From Bacillota bacterium (GTDB lineage: Bacteria; Bacillota; Clostridia; Christensenellales; Pumilibacteraceae): a stretch of 57,203 bases of DNA. Each line of letters opens with the position of its first letter. The first letter of the stretch is position 1. Under the pieces are notes generated by a model. That model saw only the letters and a program-made list of their open reading frames with translations, did no database searches and was not told the origin of the DNA. This document shows, one piece after another, positions 1 to 8,468 of the stretch. The stretch covers positions 1 through 57,203 of the forward strand of contig WRAY01000014.1 in NCBI GenBank assembly GCA_009779975.1. Reading direction: 5' to 3'. The position numbers were made by a program, and so were the translations under genes.

Positions 1-17
1 CATGATATAATAAACCT

Positions 18-329
18 ATGAAAAACAGATTAACAGTAGGAAAACTTATAAAAGCGTTATCGGAGTATGACCCAGCAACAGTTGTTGCGGTTCAAAATAA
101 TGCTATTGTTTTCCCTCATGCAGTGACAATGCTAAAAGACACCGGCTTTATCGTCGGCTCTTTTTATATGGAAAAAGAACCTCGTGTTCAAGAGGATTTC
201 TTTTTGGACGGGGAAATTCCGGACAAAGAAAAAAGTCTTTATCAGAAAGTTCTCATTCTTTGCTCTCATATTGATAACGATGAGGCACAGCATTTCTCAA
301 ACAAATCATTTCATCATGAGGATATTTAA
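18..329 (+). CDS. Hypothetical protein, 103 aa
   Basis: I do not recognise a family with confidence. The protein starts MKNRLTVGKLIKAL and then SEYDPATVVAV, a pattern seen in small phage-type or accessory proteins of unknown function. There is no signal peptide or membrane segment. A TATAAT box at 6-11 lies six bases before the ATG and there is no Shine-Dalgarno, so the mRNA is predicted to be leaderless. The -35 box would lie outside the window. The C-terminus is polar and His-rich and stops just before a palindromic repeat cluster. Confidence 0.6.
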   Translation: MKNRLTVGKLIKALSEYDPATVVAVQNNAIVFPHAVTMLKDTGFIVGSFYMEKEPRVQEDFFLDGEIPDKEKSLYQKVLILCSHIDNDEAQHFSNKSFHHEDI

Positions 330-330
330 A

Positions 331-747
331 TTGTGCGGGCGGCAGATTGCCGCCCCTACAGTTGTTTTGACAAGTGATATTCGGGAGTGGGAACAAATTG
401 TAGGGGTGAGCAGCGCGAGCCCGATTAAATTATCATTATTATGTTGCCCAGTATTCGGGTTCGCTTTATTATGTTGTCCATTATTCGGGTTCGCGTTGCT
501 CACCCCTACAATTTTGTTGGTTCGTTATTTGATGTGTTGGTTCGTGGTTGTCGTTTCACATTGTGCGGGCGGCAGATTGCCTCCCCTACGGTTTTTTGAC
601 GAGTTTTTTTCAACAAATAATAATTTATTGCAGGGGCGGTTAGTTTCACATTGTTCGGGACGCCGAGCGGCGTCCCCTACGAGATTTTTATCTGTGATAT
701 TCGGAAGAAAATTAAATTGTAGGGGCGGCATTCTGCCGCCCGCACAT
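331..747. repeat. Cluster of GC-rich palindromic intergenic repeats
   Basis: This stretch has no convincing gene. It holds several related elements with ends of the type TTGTGCGGGCGGC and GCCGCCCCTACA: 331-360, 561-589, 651-682 and 718-747. A longer unit at 396-514 has ends of about 22 bp that are near-perfect inverted repeats around GTAGGGGTGAGC, and encloses two tandem copies of a unit containing TATTCGGGTTCG. A shared tail with TGATATTCGG follows two copies. The same family recurs across the window, which fits a non-autonomous, MITE- or REP-like element. Confidence 0.85.
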
Positions 748-814
748 TATAAAAAAACATTCATATTAAACAAATCCTATTCGGACTGACCTACCCCTAA
801 AATTCTTTCTATTT

Positions 815-1576
815 CTAATATTCAACTCCTTTTAAAAACAAACCATTTGCAGGAGCAGGAACTTTTGCCATCCATTCTTTGCCGTCATCAAGAAGTTTTT
901 TGACTTCTTCAATTGTCAAATGTCCCTCGCCTGCTCGAATAAGAGTGCCGATTATTATCCTCACCATTTTGTAGAGAAATCCGTCAGCGGTTACATTAAA
1001 ACGAAGTGCGGGCACGCCATAGAGATTAAATCTCTCAAAATAACATTCGAATACTTCTCTTGCGGTTGTTTTTGCAGTTGAATGTTTTGCCCTAAACGCA
1101 ATAAAATCATGAGTGCCAATAAATATTTTTGCACACTCTTTCATTTTTTCAACATCAATATTTTCACAAACTTGCAAAGCGTGTTTGTCTAGCGGCGGAA
1201 TGGGAAATTTTGATAGATAGAGGTCATAGAAATATGACTTTCGTTTTGCACTTTTTATTGCATGAAAATCATTTGAAACAAATTCAGTATTTGACGCTTT
1301 CACATCTTCGGGTAAAAAAGTGTTAAGCGCTTTTATTATTTTCTCAGGAGTTATATTAAAGTTTTCAGGCAAATCAAAATGACAAACTTGCCCTAGTGCG
1401 TGAACTCCGGCATCAGTTCGGCCGGAGCCTAAAACGCTTGTTTTTTGATTGCATAACTGAAAGATAGCAGTCTCGACCGCCTCTTGAACACTTGGCAACT
1501 TTTCCGATTTTCCCTGCCTTTGAAAACCGCAAAAAGATGAACCGTCATAAGAAATTGTGAGTTTTACTCTTTGCAT
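815..1576 (-). CDS. truA: tRNA pseudouridine38-40 synthase TruA
   Basis: TruA converts uridines 38-40 of the tRNA anticodon arm to pseudouridine in the cytosol. The 253-residue length is normal. The family signature with the catalytic aspartate, GSGRTDAGVHALGQ, is present near residue 55, and the N-terminal KLTISYDGSSFCGFQRQG matches the first strand and FxG-Q motif. The C-terminal half has FLYKMVRIIIGTL, as in other members. It follows ecfT on the same strand about 110 bp away, with a palindromic repeat between them. The ecfA1-ecfA2-ecfT-truA order is a common Firmicute arrangement. Confidence 0.96.
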   Translation of the reverse strand: MQRVKLTISYDGSSFCGFQRQGKSEKLPSVQEAVETAIFQLCNQKTSVLGSGRTDAGVHALGQVCHFDLPENFNITPEKIIKALNTFLPEDVKASNTEFVSNDFHAIKSAKRKSYFYDLYLSKFPIPPLDKHALQVCENIDVEKMKECAKIFIGTHDFIAFRAKHSTAKTTAREVFECYFERFNLYGVPALRFNVTADGFLYKMVRIIIGTLIRAGEGHLTIEEVKKLLDDGKEWMAKVPAPANGLFLKGVEY

Positions 1577-1583
1577 TATTTTA

Positions 1584-1681
1584 TTGTGCGGGCGGCAGAT
1601 TGCCGCCCCTACGATTTATTTTTTTATGTGCTATTCGGGAGTGATAAAATACCATAGGAGCGATTATTAATCGCCCGCACC
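1584..1681. repeat. Palindromic repeat element, about 98 bp
   Basis: It begins TTGTGCGGGCGGC and ends CGCCCGCACC, so the ends are inverted repeats around GTGCGGGCG. The left part holds a short GCGGCAGATTGCCGC palindrome and the right part GGAGCGATTATTAATCGCCC. The internal segment carries the CTATTCGGGAGTG tail seen near 370. It fills the gap between truA and ecfT and belongs to the dispersed family. Confidence 0.8.
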
Positions 1682-1686
1682 TTATT

Positions 1687-2577
1687 TTAAATAATTGACG
1701 GCGGCGGCAAATCTGAAGAACCTCCCCACCATGTTTCACCTAAATATGTTATAAATTCAAAATCAAAAAAATTGTATCTAAAAACTAAAACAGCAAAAAA
1801 TATGGCAACTACTACTAAAAGTGCGATTAAATCTTTTAAGCGATAACGCATTTGTTTTAGTCTTGTTCTCCCCTCAGACCCGCGATAACATCTTGAATCC
1901 ATGGCATTTGCCAAGTCTTCCGCTCGCCTGAATGAGGAAACAAAAAGCGGAATGAGAACAGGAAGCATTGCTTTTGCTTTTTTGAAAATGTTTCTTGACT
2001 CAAATTCAGCGCCCCTTGCTTTTTGGGCGTTTATTATTTTGCCTGTTTCTTCCATAAGCGTTGGAATAAGGCGAAGCGCAATACTCATTATAAGCGCCAT
2101 TTCATGAACAGGAAATCTAATAAGTTTTAAGGGACTAAACGCCCGCTCAATTGCGTCGGTTAACTCAACAGGAGTTGTTGTGAAAGTTAAAAGTGATGTT
2201 CCTAAGACGAGACAAAAAATTCTAAGTGCCATGTGAGAAGCATGAATAATGCCGGAAAGATAAATGCTCGGAAAACGAAGATCGCCTGTTAGGGCAACTT
2301 CTCCCACATTGCCTCCTCTGAAAAGAGTTGTTATGATGAACATAAAAATCATCAAAAACATAATCATACGAACTGAACGAAGGACTTTTAAAAACGGAAC
2401 TTTTGAAATTAAAACTAACGCAAAAGCAAAAATGAGTATCGCAAAAAAAACAATGTAAGACTGCACGAAAAAAATCATAGTGATATATAGAACCACTAAT
2501 AACAATTTCATTCTCGCATCAAGGCGATGAAGAATAGAGTCTGATGGATAATATTGTCCGAAAGATACTGCTTTCAT
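1687..2577 (-). CDS. ecfT: ECF transporter transmembrane subunit EcfT
   Basis: EcfT is the integral membrane coupling subunit of energy-coupling-factor vitamin and metal importers. It joins the two ATPases to interchangeable S components. The 296-residue protein has about six hydrophobic segments. The cytosolic coupling region carries an ARGAEF motif (near residue 188) and SRCYRG (near residue 230), matching the two Ala-Arg-Gly type motifs that touch the ATPases. It starts 8 nt after the ecfA2 stop, so the genes are almost certainly cotranscribed. No S component is encoded in the window. Confidence 0.93.
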   Translation of the reverse strand: MKAVSFGQYYPSDSILHRLDARMKLLLVVLYITMIFFVQSYIVFFAILIFAFALVLISKVPFLKVLRSVRMIMFLMIFMFIITTLFRGGNVGEVALTGDLRFPSIYLSGIIHASHMALRIFCLVLGTSLLTFTTTPVELTDAIERAFSPLKLIRFPVHEMALIMSIALRLIPTLMEETGKIINAQKARGAEFESRNIFKKAKAMLPVLIPLFVSSFRRAEDLANAMDSRCYRGSEGRTRLKQMRYRLKDLIALLVVVAIFFAVLVFRYNFFDFEFITYLGETWWGGSSDLPPPSII

Positions 2578-2585
2578 TTTAATGT

Positions 2586-3476
2586 TTATAAATTCAAATT
2601 GATTTCTTCATCGTTTGCAATTTGTCCGCTGTAATTTGTAATTTTTTCAATTAATTCCTCTTCATCAACAATCCCTCTGTCTATTTCAAATCCTTTATCC
2701 GCTAACTCGTTTGCAAGCAGAGTTGCTTGGGGCATTGATATGTTGTATTTTTTTAGAATTTCTCTCTCTGAAAATAACTCTTTTGGTGGCTTGACACAAA
2801 CTATTTCACCTTTATGCATGACTGCAATTTTGTTTGCAACTCGTGCAATCTCGTCCATGTTGTGACTAATCATGACGATTGTTCTGCACATTTTTTCTTT
2901 TATGTTTTGAACTAGGTCAAGGATTTCTTTTTTACCCCTCGGGTCAAGCCCTGCTGTCGGCTCATCCAGTATGAGTATTTTTGGCCGCATTGCCAAAACT
3001 CCTGCTATCGCCGCTCTTCGTTTTTGACCGCCTGAAATTTCAAAGGGTGAACGGTCTTTTATTTCTTCATAGTTAAGCCCTACCAACTCTATCGCCTCTT
3101 TCACCCGCCATTCAATCTCTTTTTTGTCAAGTTTTAAATTCCTTGCACCAAAACCGACATCTTTTGCAACTGTTTCATCAAACAGTTGATACTCGGGATA
3201 TTGAAAAACCATTCCAACCTCGCTTCTCAATCTTCTAAAATCCAATTTCTTTTGAGTTAGGTCAATCCCTTGAATTATTATCTCACCGCTGCCCTTTTGA
3301 ATTCGGGTTAAAGCATTCAAATGATTAATCAGCGTTGACTTTCCACTCCCGGTGTGACCGATAATACCAAAAAAATCACCATTCTCAATTTGAAGATTGA
3401 TGTTTTTCAGTGCAACTTTTTCAAAAATTGACTTCGGGTTATAGGTGTAGGAAAGGTTTTTGATAATGATTGACAT
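2586..3476 (-). CDS. ecfA2: ECF transporter ATPase EcfA2
   Basis: Cytosolic ABC ATPase of the ECF module. Visible motifs are Walker A GHTGSGKST (near residue 40), Q-loop VFQYPEYQLF, signature FEISGGQKRRAAIAG, Walker B ILILDEPTAGLD and H-loop MISHNMDEIA. The QYPEYQLF segment is typical of the A2 (A') type, whereas its partner has QNPDNQM. Length is 296 aa. It forms a heterodimer with EcfA1 on EcfT. A 71-bp AT-rich gap separates it from ecfA1. Confidence 0.93.
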   Translation of the reverse strand: MSIIIKNLSYTYNPKSIFEKVALKNINLQIENGDFFGIIGHTGSGKSTLINHLNALTRIQKGSGEIIIQGIDLTQKKLDFRRLRSEVGMVFQYPEYQLFDETVAKDVGFGARNLKLDKKEIEWRVKEAIELVGLNYEEIKDRSPFEISGGQKRRAAIAGVLAMRPKILILDEPTAGLDPRGKKEILDLVQNIKEKMCRTIVMISHNMDEIARVANKIAVMHKGEIVCVKPPKELFSEREILKKYNISMPQATLLANELADKGFEIDRGIVDEEELIEKITNYSGQIANDEEINLNL

Positions 3477-3547
3477 GATTTAAAAAATTACAAATTACAG
3501 TTTGCAAATCACAAATAAAGAAATTTTAATTCAACAACATTTGTAAT

Positions 3548-4366
3548 TTACATTATGTTGCGAACTAATTCTTCTATCTCATATATATTGTCAGCAAGAG
3601 AAACCCCTTTCTCCCTCAACTTTCCCGCTACTCTTGCCGCAAATGGGGCATCTAGTCCAATTCGGTCTAACTCGTTACTCATTGAGAGAATTTCTCGTCC
3701 GCCTTCTAAGACTTTTTCACCTTTGTCGAGAGCAATTATCCTGTCGGCTTTTATCGCCTCTTCCATGAAGTGAGTAATCAGAACTATGCTCATTCCCTCT
3801 TTTTCTTTTAGTTCCATTACCGTTTTCAAAACCTCTTCTCGTCCGACAGGGTCAAGCATAGCGGTTGATTCGTCCAAAACCAAAACACGAGGCTTTATTG
3901 CCAGTATCCCTGCTATTGCAATTCGCTGCTTTTGTCCGCCGCTCAACCTAAAAGGTGTTCCCCTTTTGTGTTCGCTCATTCCGACAGATTCAAGCGCCCA
4001 GTCAACCCTTTTGCGAATTTCTTCGGGAGGAAGTCCAAGATTTTCAGGACCAAACGCTATGTCGTCTTCAATTATTGATGCTATCATTTGATTGTCGGGA
4101 TTTTGAAAAACAACACCGACAGTTTTTCTGATGTCGAATATTTTTTTGTTGTCACTTGTCAAGTTGCCGTCAACTATAACCTCGCCTCTTTGAGGAATGA
4201 GCAGTCCGTTCATAAGGCGTGCAACTGTCGATTTTCCACTCCCGTTATGTCCGACTAGTGCGACAAACTCACCCTCACCTATTGTGAAAGAGAGTTTTTT
4301 GGTCGCCCGAACTTGCTCAGGCGTTCCCGCATTGTAATAATAAGACACATTTTTAAATTCAATCAT
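3548..4366 (-). CDS. ecfA1: ECF transporter ATPase EcfA1
   Basis: Second cytosolic ATPase of the ECF module, 272 aa. Motifs are Walker A GHNGSGKST, Q-loop VFQNPDNQMIAS, signature FRLSGGQKQRIAIAG and Walker B VLVLDESTAMLD, where DES replaces DEP as is usual for A1 subunits. The H-loop is LITHFMEEA. It is the first gene of the ecfA1-ecfA2-ecfT-truA run. Upstream, a strong hairpin at 4424-4461 separates it from the sugar permease genes. Confidence 0.93.
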   Translation of the reverse strand: MIEFKNVSYYYNAGTPEQVRATKKLSFTIGEGEFVALVGHNGSGKSTVARLMNGLLIPQRGEVIVDGNLTSDNKKIFDIRKTVGVVFQNPDNQMIASIIEDDIAFGPENLGLPPEEIRKRVDWALESVGMSEHKRGTPFRLSGGQKQRIAIAGILAIKPRVLVLDESTAMLDPVGREEVLKTVMELKEKEGMSIVLITHFMEEAIKADRIIALDKGEKVLEGGREILSMSNELDRIGLDAPFAARVAGKLREKGVSLADNIYEIEELVRNIM

Positions 4367-4423
4367 AAGACATAGAGCCTGTCCTTAAAGTGCTTATCAG
4401 GCTATCTACTTCATTAAATCGTA

Positions 4424-4461
4424 ATTATGCTCGGCAAGCCAAACGACTTGCCGAGCATAAT
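4424..4461. terminator. Strong hairpin, probable terminator between malG-like and ecfA1
   Basis: Arms ATTATGCTCGGCAAG and CTTGCCGAGCATAAT pair over 15 bp around an 8-nt loop. There is no long T-run on either side, so it may act as a transcript 3' end or stability element rather than a classic intrinsic terminator. It lies in the 169-bp gap between the permease operon and ecfA1, all on the minus strand. Confidence 0.6.
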
Positions 4462-4535
4462 CATTAACTAATTTATTCTAACACTTCTCTTATCTCAAAG
4501 TCAAACAAAATAACAGTCTGCAAAATATATTTTCC

Positions 4536-5396
4536 CTATCCTTTTGTTGCGCCGCTCGACAGTCCGCTGATGAGGAATTTTGAAAGAGCAAAGTAGAGGA
4601 TAATTATTGGAACAGCAATAAGAACTGAACCTGCAATAAAACGATCGGGGTGGTCACTGCTCATTGCATTAAGACCGACCGCAACAGTCCACATGTCCCT
4701 GCTTTCTTGAAGTATTACTCTTGGCAAAATAAAATCACTCCACGGCCACGCAAATGAAGTTATGGCGGTGAAAACCAAAATAGGAGCGGAGAGCGGAAGT
4801 ATAATTTTAATAAAAACCCCCAAACTTGTTGCTCCGTCAATTCGTGCCGCTTCATCAATTGAATTTGGAATTGTGTCAAAAAAGCCTTTTTGAACAAGAT
4901 AGCCTAAAGGCGCTCCTGCGCTATATATTAAAATCAGTCCCCAAATACTCCCCAAGCCAAATTCCATCATAATGAAAAAGATAGCGCTCATTGCTAAAAA
5001 TGAGGGGAAAATTCCGAGAAGAAGTGTCATTGCCATGAGTTTTTTCCTTGAGCGGAATTTGAATCTTGACATAGTATAGGCAGTTAGTATAACAAGAAGC
5101 GTTCCGATAACACAACTCAAACTCGAAACAATCAAAGTGTTCAAAAGCCATCTTGGATAGTTGAAGTGGGAAGTTTCAGTAAAAAGAATTCTGAAGTTAT
5201 TGATTGTCCAAGTTGTCGGTAAAAATCCCTCGGGAGTGTGGATACCTGTTGGATTAAAACTTGAAATGACAATCCACAAAACAGGCAATATAAATATTGC
5301 ACTGACTATTATCAGTCCGATATAGGTAAAGACAACATCTATTAATTTTTTTGGTTTTAGTTTAAATTTTTTCTTTTTAAAAACAAGAGAACTCAT
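4536..5396 (-). CDS. Maltodextrin ABC permease, MalG-type
   Basis: Inner-membrane subunit of a carbohydrate ABC importer (binding-protein-dependent, MalG family), 286 aa with about six membrane segments. The EAA coupling motif EAARIDGATSLGVFIKIILP sits near residue 185, and the C-terminus ends SGLSSGATKG, which is typical of MalG. The start overlaps the end of the MalF-type gene by 4 bp, so translation is probably coupled. The neighbours (MalF-type, binding protein, GH13 enzyme, LacI regulator) indicate maltodextrin uptake. No ATPase gene is linked. Confidence 0.92.
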   Translation of the reverse strand: MSSLVFKKKKFKLKPKKLIDVVFTYIGLIIVSAIFILPVLWIVISSFNPTGIHTPEGFLPTTWTINNFRILFTETSHFNYPRWLLNTLIVSSLSCVIGTLLVILTAYTMSRFKFRSRKKLMAMTLLLGIFPSFLAMSAIFFIMMEFGLGSIWGLILIYSAGAPLGYLVQKGFFDTIPNSIDEAARIDGATSLGVFIKIILPLSAPILVFTAITSFAWPWSDFILPRVILQESRDMWTVAVGLNAMSSDHPDRFIAGSVLIAVPIIILYFALSKFLISGLSSGATKG

Positions 5397-6736
5397 CGGA
5401 AAGTGTCCTCCTTTCTATAGGCTGGGGAACGAAGATAAATAAATAATGCAATAGCACTTGTTGCAATAAACATGAGCAGACTGACCGCAGCCCCCAAATC
5501 ATATCTTCTTGCGTCAACAGTAAGGCGGAAAATCCAGTTGACTAATAGGTCAGTGTCGGAATACGGAACATCTCCAATCATGCTGAATGTTCCGTGTCTT
5601 AAGAAGAAGAATATTCCAAAGTTGTTGAAATTGCCGATGAATTGCATTATGATAACAGGCGTTGTTGCAAAGATGACAAACGGCAATGTTATTTTGGTGA
5701 ACTGTCTAAAACCTGTTGCTCCGTCAATTTTTGCCGCTTCATACAACTCCTTGTTCATGTTGGAGAGTATTCCTGTTGCAAGCAGCATACTTGATGGAAT
5801 TGAAAGCCATGCCGCAACCAAAATACCTATTATCCTTGCCGACCATGTCGCATCAATTCCTAAAAATGATATTGGGTAAGAATAGGGGTCAAGAAGTCTT
5901 TCTTGATTTATCGGCCAAAGAATAGGTCCTGCATCACTGAACAAAAATCTAAAAGCAATAAGAGTAATAAAACCGGGGACAGCAAAAGCAAGCATCGGAA
6001 AAAGCCTCCAAATAACTTTTCCTTTGACACATTTTTTGTTATATAAAAGTGCAAGCCCCAGCCCTCCGAAATAGTTAATCGCTGTTGTGATAATTGCCCA
6101 AATTATATTCCATAGTAAAACCCGAAAGAATATCGGAGCAAGTCCTCCCTGACCGAACAATTCTCTAAATGACGCAAATCCTGTCCAGTCGGCAAGAGCA
6201 GGAAAAGTGTCGCCGGTGAAATTGGTGAAAGCAAGAAGTATCATAAACACAATCGGAATAATACTAAAAACCGAGACAAACAAAATAGGCAAAAACAGAA
6301 TGGTTTTGTAGAATTTTTTGTCAATATATTCTTTTGCTTCTTCTTTAAATTTTAGAGGCGGACTTCCTTTTTCAACTCTCAATTGAGTTAAATAGACATC
6401 TTTGATATTAGTCACATAGGCAAACAAATACATCATAAGAAGAATAATTGCAAAAAGTCCCATTGTCAGCATCAGAATACTATTATCACCGTGAATTCCT
6501 TGAGCAGGGTTTCCGGCAGCAGTCCCGAGCGTAAAAAATCCTGCAATATCCGCCGCCCCGCGAAAGACAAAAAACACAATAAGTCCTGCTTGAATTGCAA
6601 AAAATATCAAGCCTTTTACTACTTGTTTGTAGATAAGTTGCCCAAAGCCCATGATGAACATTGAGAGGATAACTTTGTAATTTGCAGTTGTGAAAAAATT
6701 CCCAAATGCAAGTGTTTTTGTTTTTAGATAATTCAT
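5393..6736 (-). CDS. Maltodextrin ABC permease, MalF-type
   Basis: Partner permease, 447 aa. It has the long N-terminal part with two or three extra membrane segments typical of Firmicute MalF proteins, then the core with the EAA loop EAAKIDGATGFRQFTKITLP near residue 335. Residues 1-60 contain MFIMGFGQLIYKQVVKGLIFF, a motif shared with the second MalF copy at 17196-18563. It overlaps malG by 4 bp. The gap to the binding-protein gene holds a GC-rich palindromic repeat. Regulation by the nearby LacI-type protein is inferred only. Confidence 0.92.
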   Translation of the reverse strand: MNYLKTKTLAFGNFFTTANYKVILSMFIMGFGQLIYKQVVKGLIFFAIQAGLIVFFVFRGAADIAGFFTLGTAAGNPAQGIHGDNSILMLTMGLFAIILLMMYLFAYVTNIKDVYLTQLRVEKGSPPLKFKEEAKEYIDKKFYKTILFLPILFVSVFSIIPIVFMILLAFTNFTGDTFPALADWTGFASFRELFGQGGLAPIFFRVLLWNIIWAIITTAINYFGGLGLALLYNKKCVKGKVIWRLFPMLAFAVPGFITLIAFRFLFSDAGPILWPINQERLLDPYSYPISFLGIDATWSARIIGILVAAWLSIPSSMLLATGILSNMNKELYEAAKIDGATGFRQFTKITLPFVIFATTPVIIMQFIGNFNNFGIFFFLRHGTFSMIGDVPYSDTDLLVNWIFRLTVDARRYDLGAAVSLLMFIATSAIALFIYLRSPAYRKEDTFR

Positions 6737-6850
6737 GATTAATTGTTTGTTTTTTATATTAAAGTCTAGAAAGTCACTAACATGAGAAAAAATTATTTTG
6801 CCCCCGCAACACTCTTATAACGAATACTGTAGTTGCTTGTTTGTTTCAAG

Positions 6851-6936
6851 GTTGTAGGGGACGGCATCCTCGCCGTCACGAATTGAAGTGGTTCTGTGGC
6901 AGACAGCGGAACGGCGAGGATGCCGTCCCCTACAAT
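6851..6936. repeat. Palindromic repeat element with 25-bp perfect inverted ends
   Basis: Inverted repeats of about 25 bp, beginning TTGTAGGGGACGGCATCC, face each other across about 34 bp. It belongs to the GTAGGGG family and lies between the binding-protein gene and the MalF-type gene. If transcribed it would fold into a long hairpin and could lower expression of the downstream permeases. Confidence 0.85.
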
Positions 6937-6986
6937 CAATACCTCAAAAAAATATCCTCATATATTCCTTCATTGGGATATTACTA

Positions 6987-8468
6987 CTATGAAATTGCTG
7001 CGATTGCTCTTGTTATGGCAGAGTCCAAAGTGACAAGAGCGGCTAATTGCCCGGAAGGATTAGCGTATCTTGGAAAAGAGCGAAAAGCGTCTTGTGAAAC
7101 TGAGGCAAAAAATGATTGAACAGGATTCCAGACTTGTGCCATTTCTCTAATGCCCGGCATGACAAGAATTTCACCGCTTGCTAATTTTTCATTAATAATT
7201 TGAGACATTCCTCCGACATGCTCAGCAACATCTTCTCTGGAAGGAACAATTCCTAAGAGTTCATGACGCCTTTCCATCAAACGAAAACTTGTTGCAAAGT
7301 TGACAAAAGCAAATGCCGCATTCGGATAATCAGTCCAAGCGCTTATTGCATAGCCGTTAACTCCGCCCATCATTATTGTCGGAATTAAGTTTGGATTAGG
7401 GTTAGTCAAATCTCCGCATTCGGGAAGAAATGGCATTGGCGCAACCCCCAGTTCAGCAATTGCCTCTTCTCTGGTAAAACCATTTCTCATAAAAGCATCA
7501 ATAAAAAGAGTGTAGACATCGGGAGTTGTCATGGTTGCGGCAACCGTTCCTTGTGCTAAAAGGTCATATAATAAAGGAGTTAATTCATGGGTCGTTACTC
7601 TGCTGTCCATGCTAGACGCAAGTTGCCTTATTACTCCGACACCACGATATGCATTATTTTGTGACAATCCAACAGTTGAGGGGTCAGTGTTATTTTCTCC
7701 GAAAATATAGCCGCCGAAACTGAAAAGATAACCCATGTTAAAATATGGGTCGATGAGTGAACGAATATATCCTCTTGTTGCGCCGCCCATCGCATTTCTT
7801 TCTCGATTAAATTGATAGATATTTCCCCAAGTGTCTAAAGTTCCTTCCGGAACAAGTGACCTTCTATAATAAATAACCGGTCCTTGAATCATAACAGGAA
7901 CACCAAGAGTTGCCGGAATTTCTTGCCTTAGGGGCTGACCGTCCTCGCCGATAACAGGATAGCCGTTATCGTCGACAATAATTTCATCAACAAAACCAAA
8001 GAACGCATTCCATGCCTCATTTGAAATATATTCATAGGCATCTAATCTTTCAATCGGAAGCGGAAAAATATGTCCGCCGTCCGCAAAACGCATTAATCTG
8101 TCGTTTGCTTGAAAAATAACACATGGTCCAAAACCAAAAGGTCCTGCTTGCTCAAGGTCAATAAAATTGTCTTGATTAGCGTCAACAGCCATGATGTCAT
8201 AACTTGCAAATTCCGCATTAAACGCTTCTATTACTTCATCCAAAAAACCTTGCAGAATTGCCGTATCATTTTCTAAAATTCTTATTCTTGCCCCTCTCTC
8301 TAACTCACCGGTAAAAATTTCTCTTCCAGGTCCTAAAATAGTGTGGGAGTTTGCGCCAATAACAGCAATAATACCAATAAGCGTCCCTAGATGAACAAGA
8401 ACGAGAAAAATTACCAGTATTATTTTTAAAGGCAGCCTTTTTTGAATATTTTGATTTTGACTTTGCAT
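6987..8468 (-). CDS. Extracellular sugar-binding protein, membrane-anchored
   Basis: Family 1-type solute-binding protein, 493 aa, for the adjacent MalF/MalG permeases. The N-terminus has about 15 polar residues, then one long hydrophobic segment (about 16-40). No lipobox cysteine is present, so it appears to be held by an uncleaved membrane anchor, unlike the lipoprotein at 18576-19907. Near residue 97 there is an EF-hand-like loop, DANQDNFIDLEQ, which could bind calcium. It sits 1 nt before the GH13 gene stop region and is translated from the same mRNA. The substrate is inferred to be maltodextrin. Confidence 0.85.
   Translation of the reverse strand: MQSQNQNIQKRLPLKIILVIFLVLVHLGTLIGIIAVIGANSHTILGPGREIFTGELERGARIRILENDTAILQGFLDEVIEAFNAEFASYDIMAVDANQDNFIDLEQAGPFGFGPCVIFQANDRLMRFADGGHIFPLPIERLDAYEYISNEAWNAFFGFVDEIIVDDNGYPVIGEDGQPLRQEIPATLGVPVMIQGPVIYYRRSLVPEGTLDTWGNIYQFNRERNAMGGATRGYIRSLIDPYFNMGYLFSFGGYIFGENNTDPSTVGLSQNNAYRGVGVIRQLASSMDSRVTTHELTPLLYDLLAQGTVAATMTTPDVYTLFIDAFMRNGFTREEAIAELGVAPMPFLPECGDLTNPNPNLIPTIMMGGVNGYAISAWTDYPNAAFAFVNFATSFRLMERRHELLGIVPSREDVAEHVGGMSQIINEKLASGEILVMPGIREMAQVWNPVQSFFASVSQDAFRSFPRYANPSGQLAALVTLDSAITRAIAAIS

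Noticed and set aside
184-789. Open frame of 201 codons over the repeat cluster
   Set aside because: It overlaps the first gene and then reads through several palindromic repeats; composition follows the repeats and there is no ribosome-binding site.
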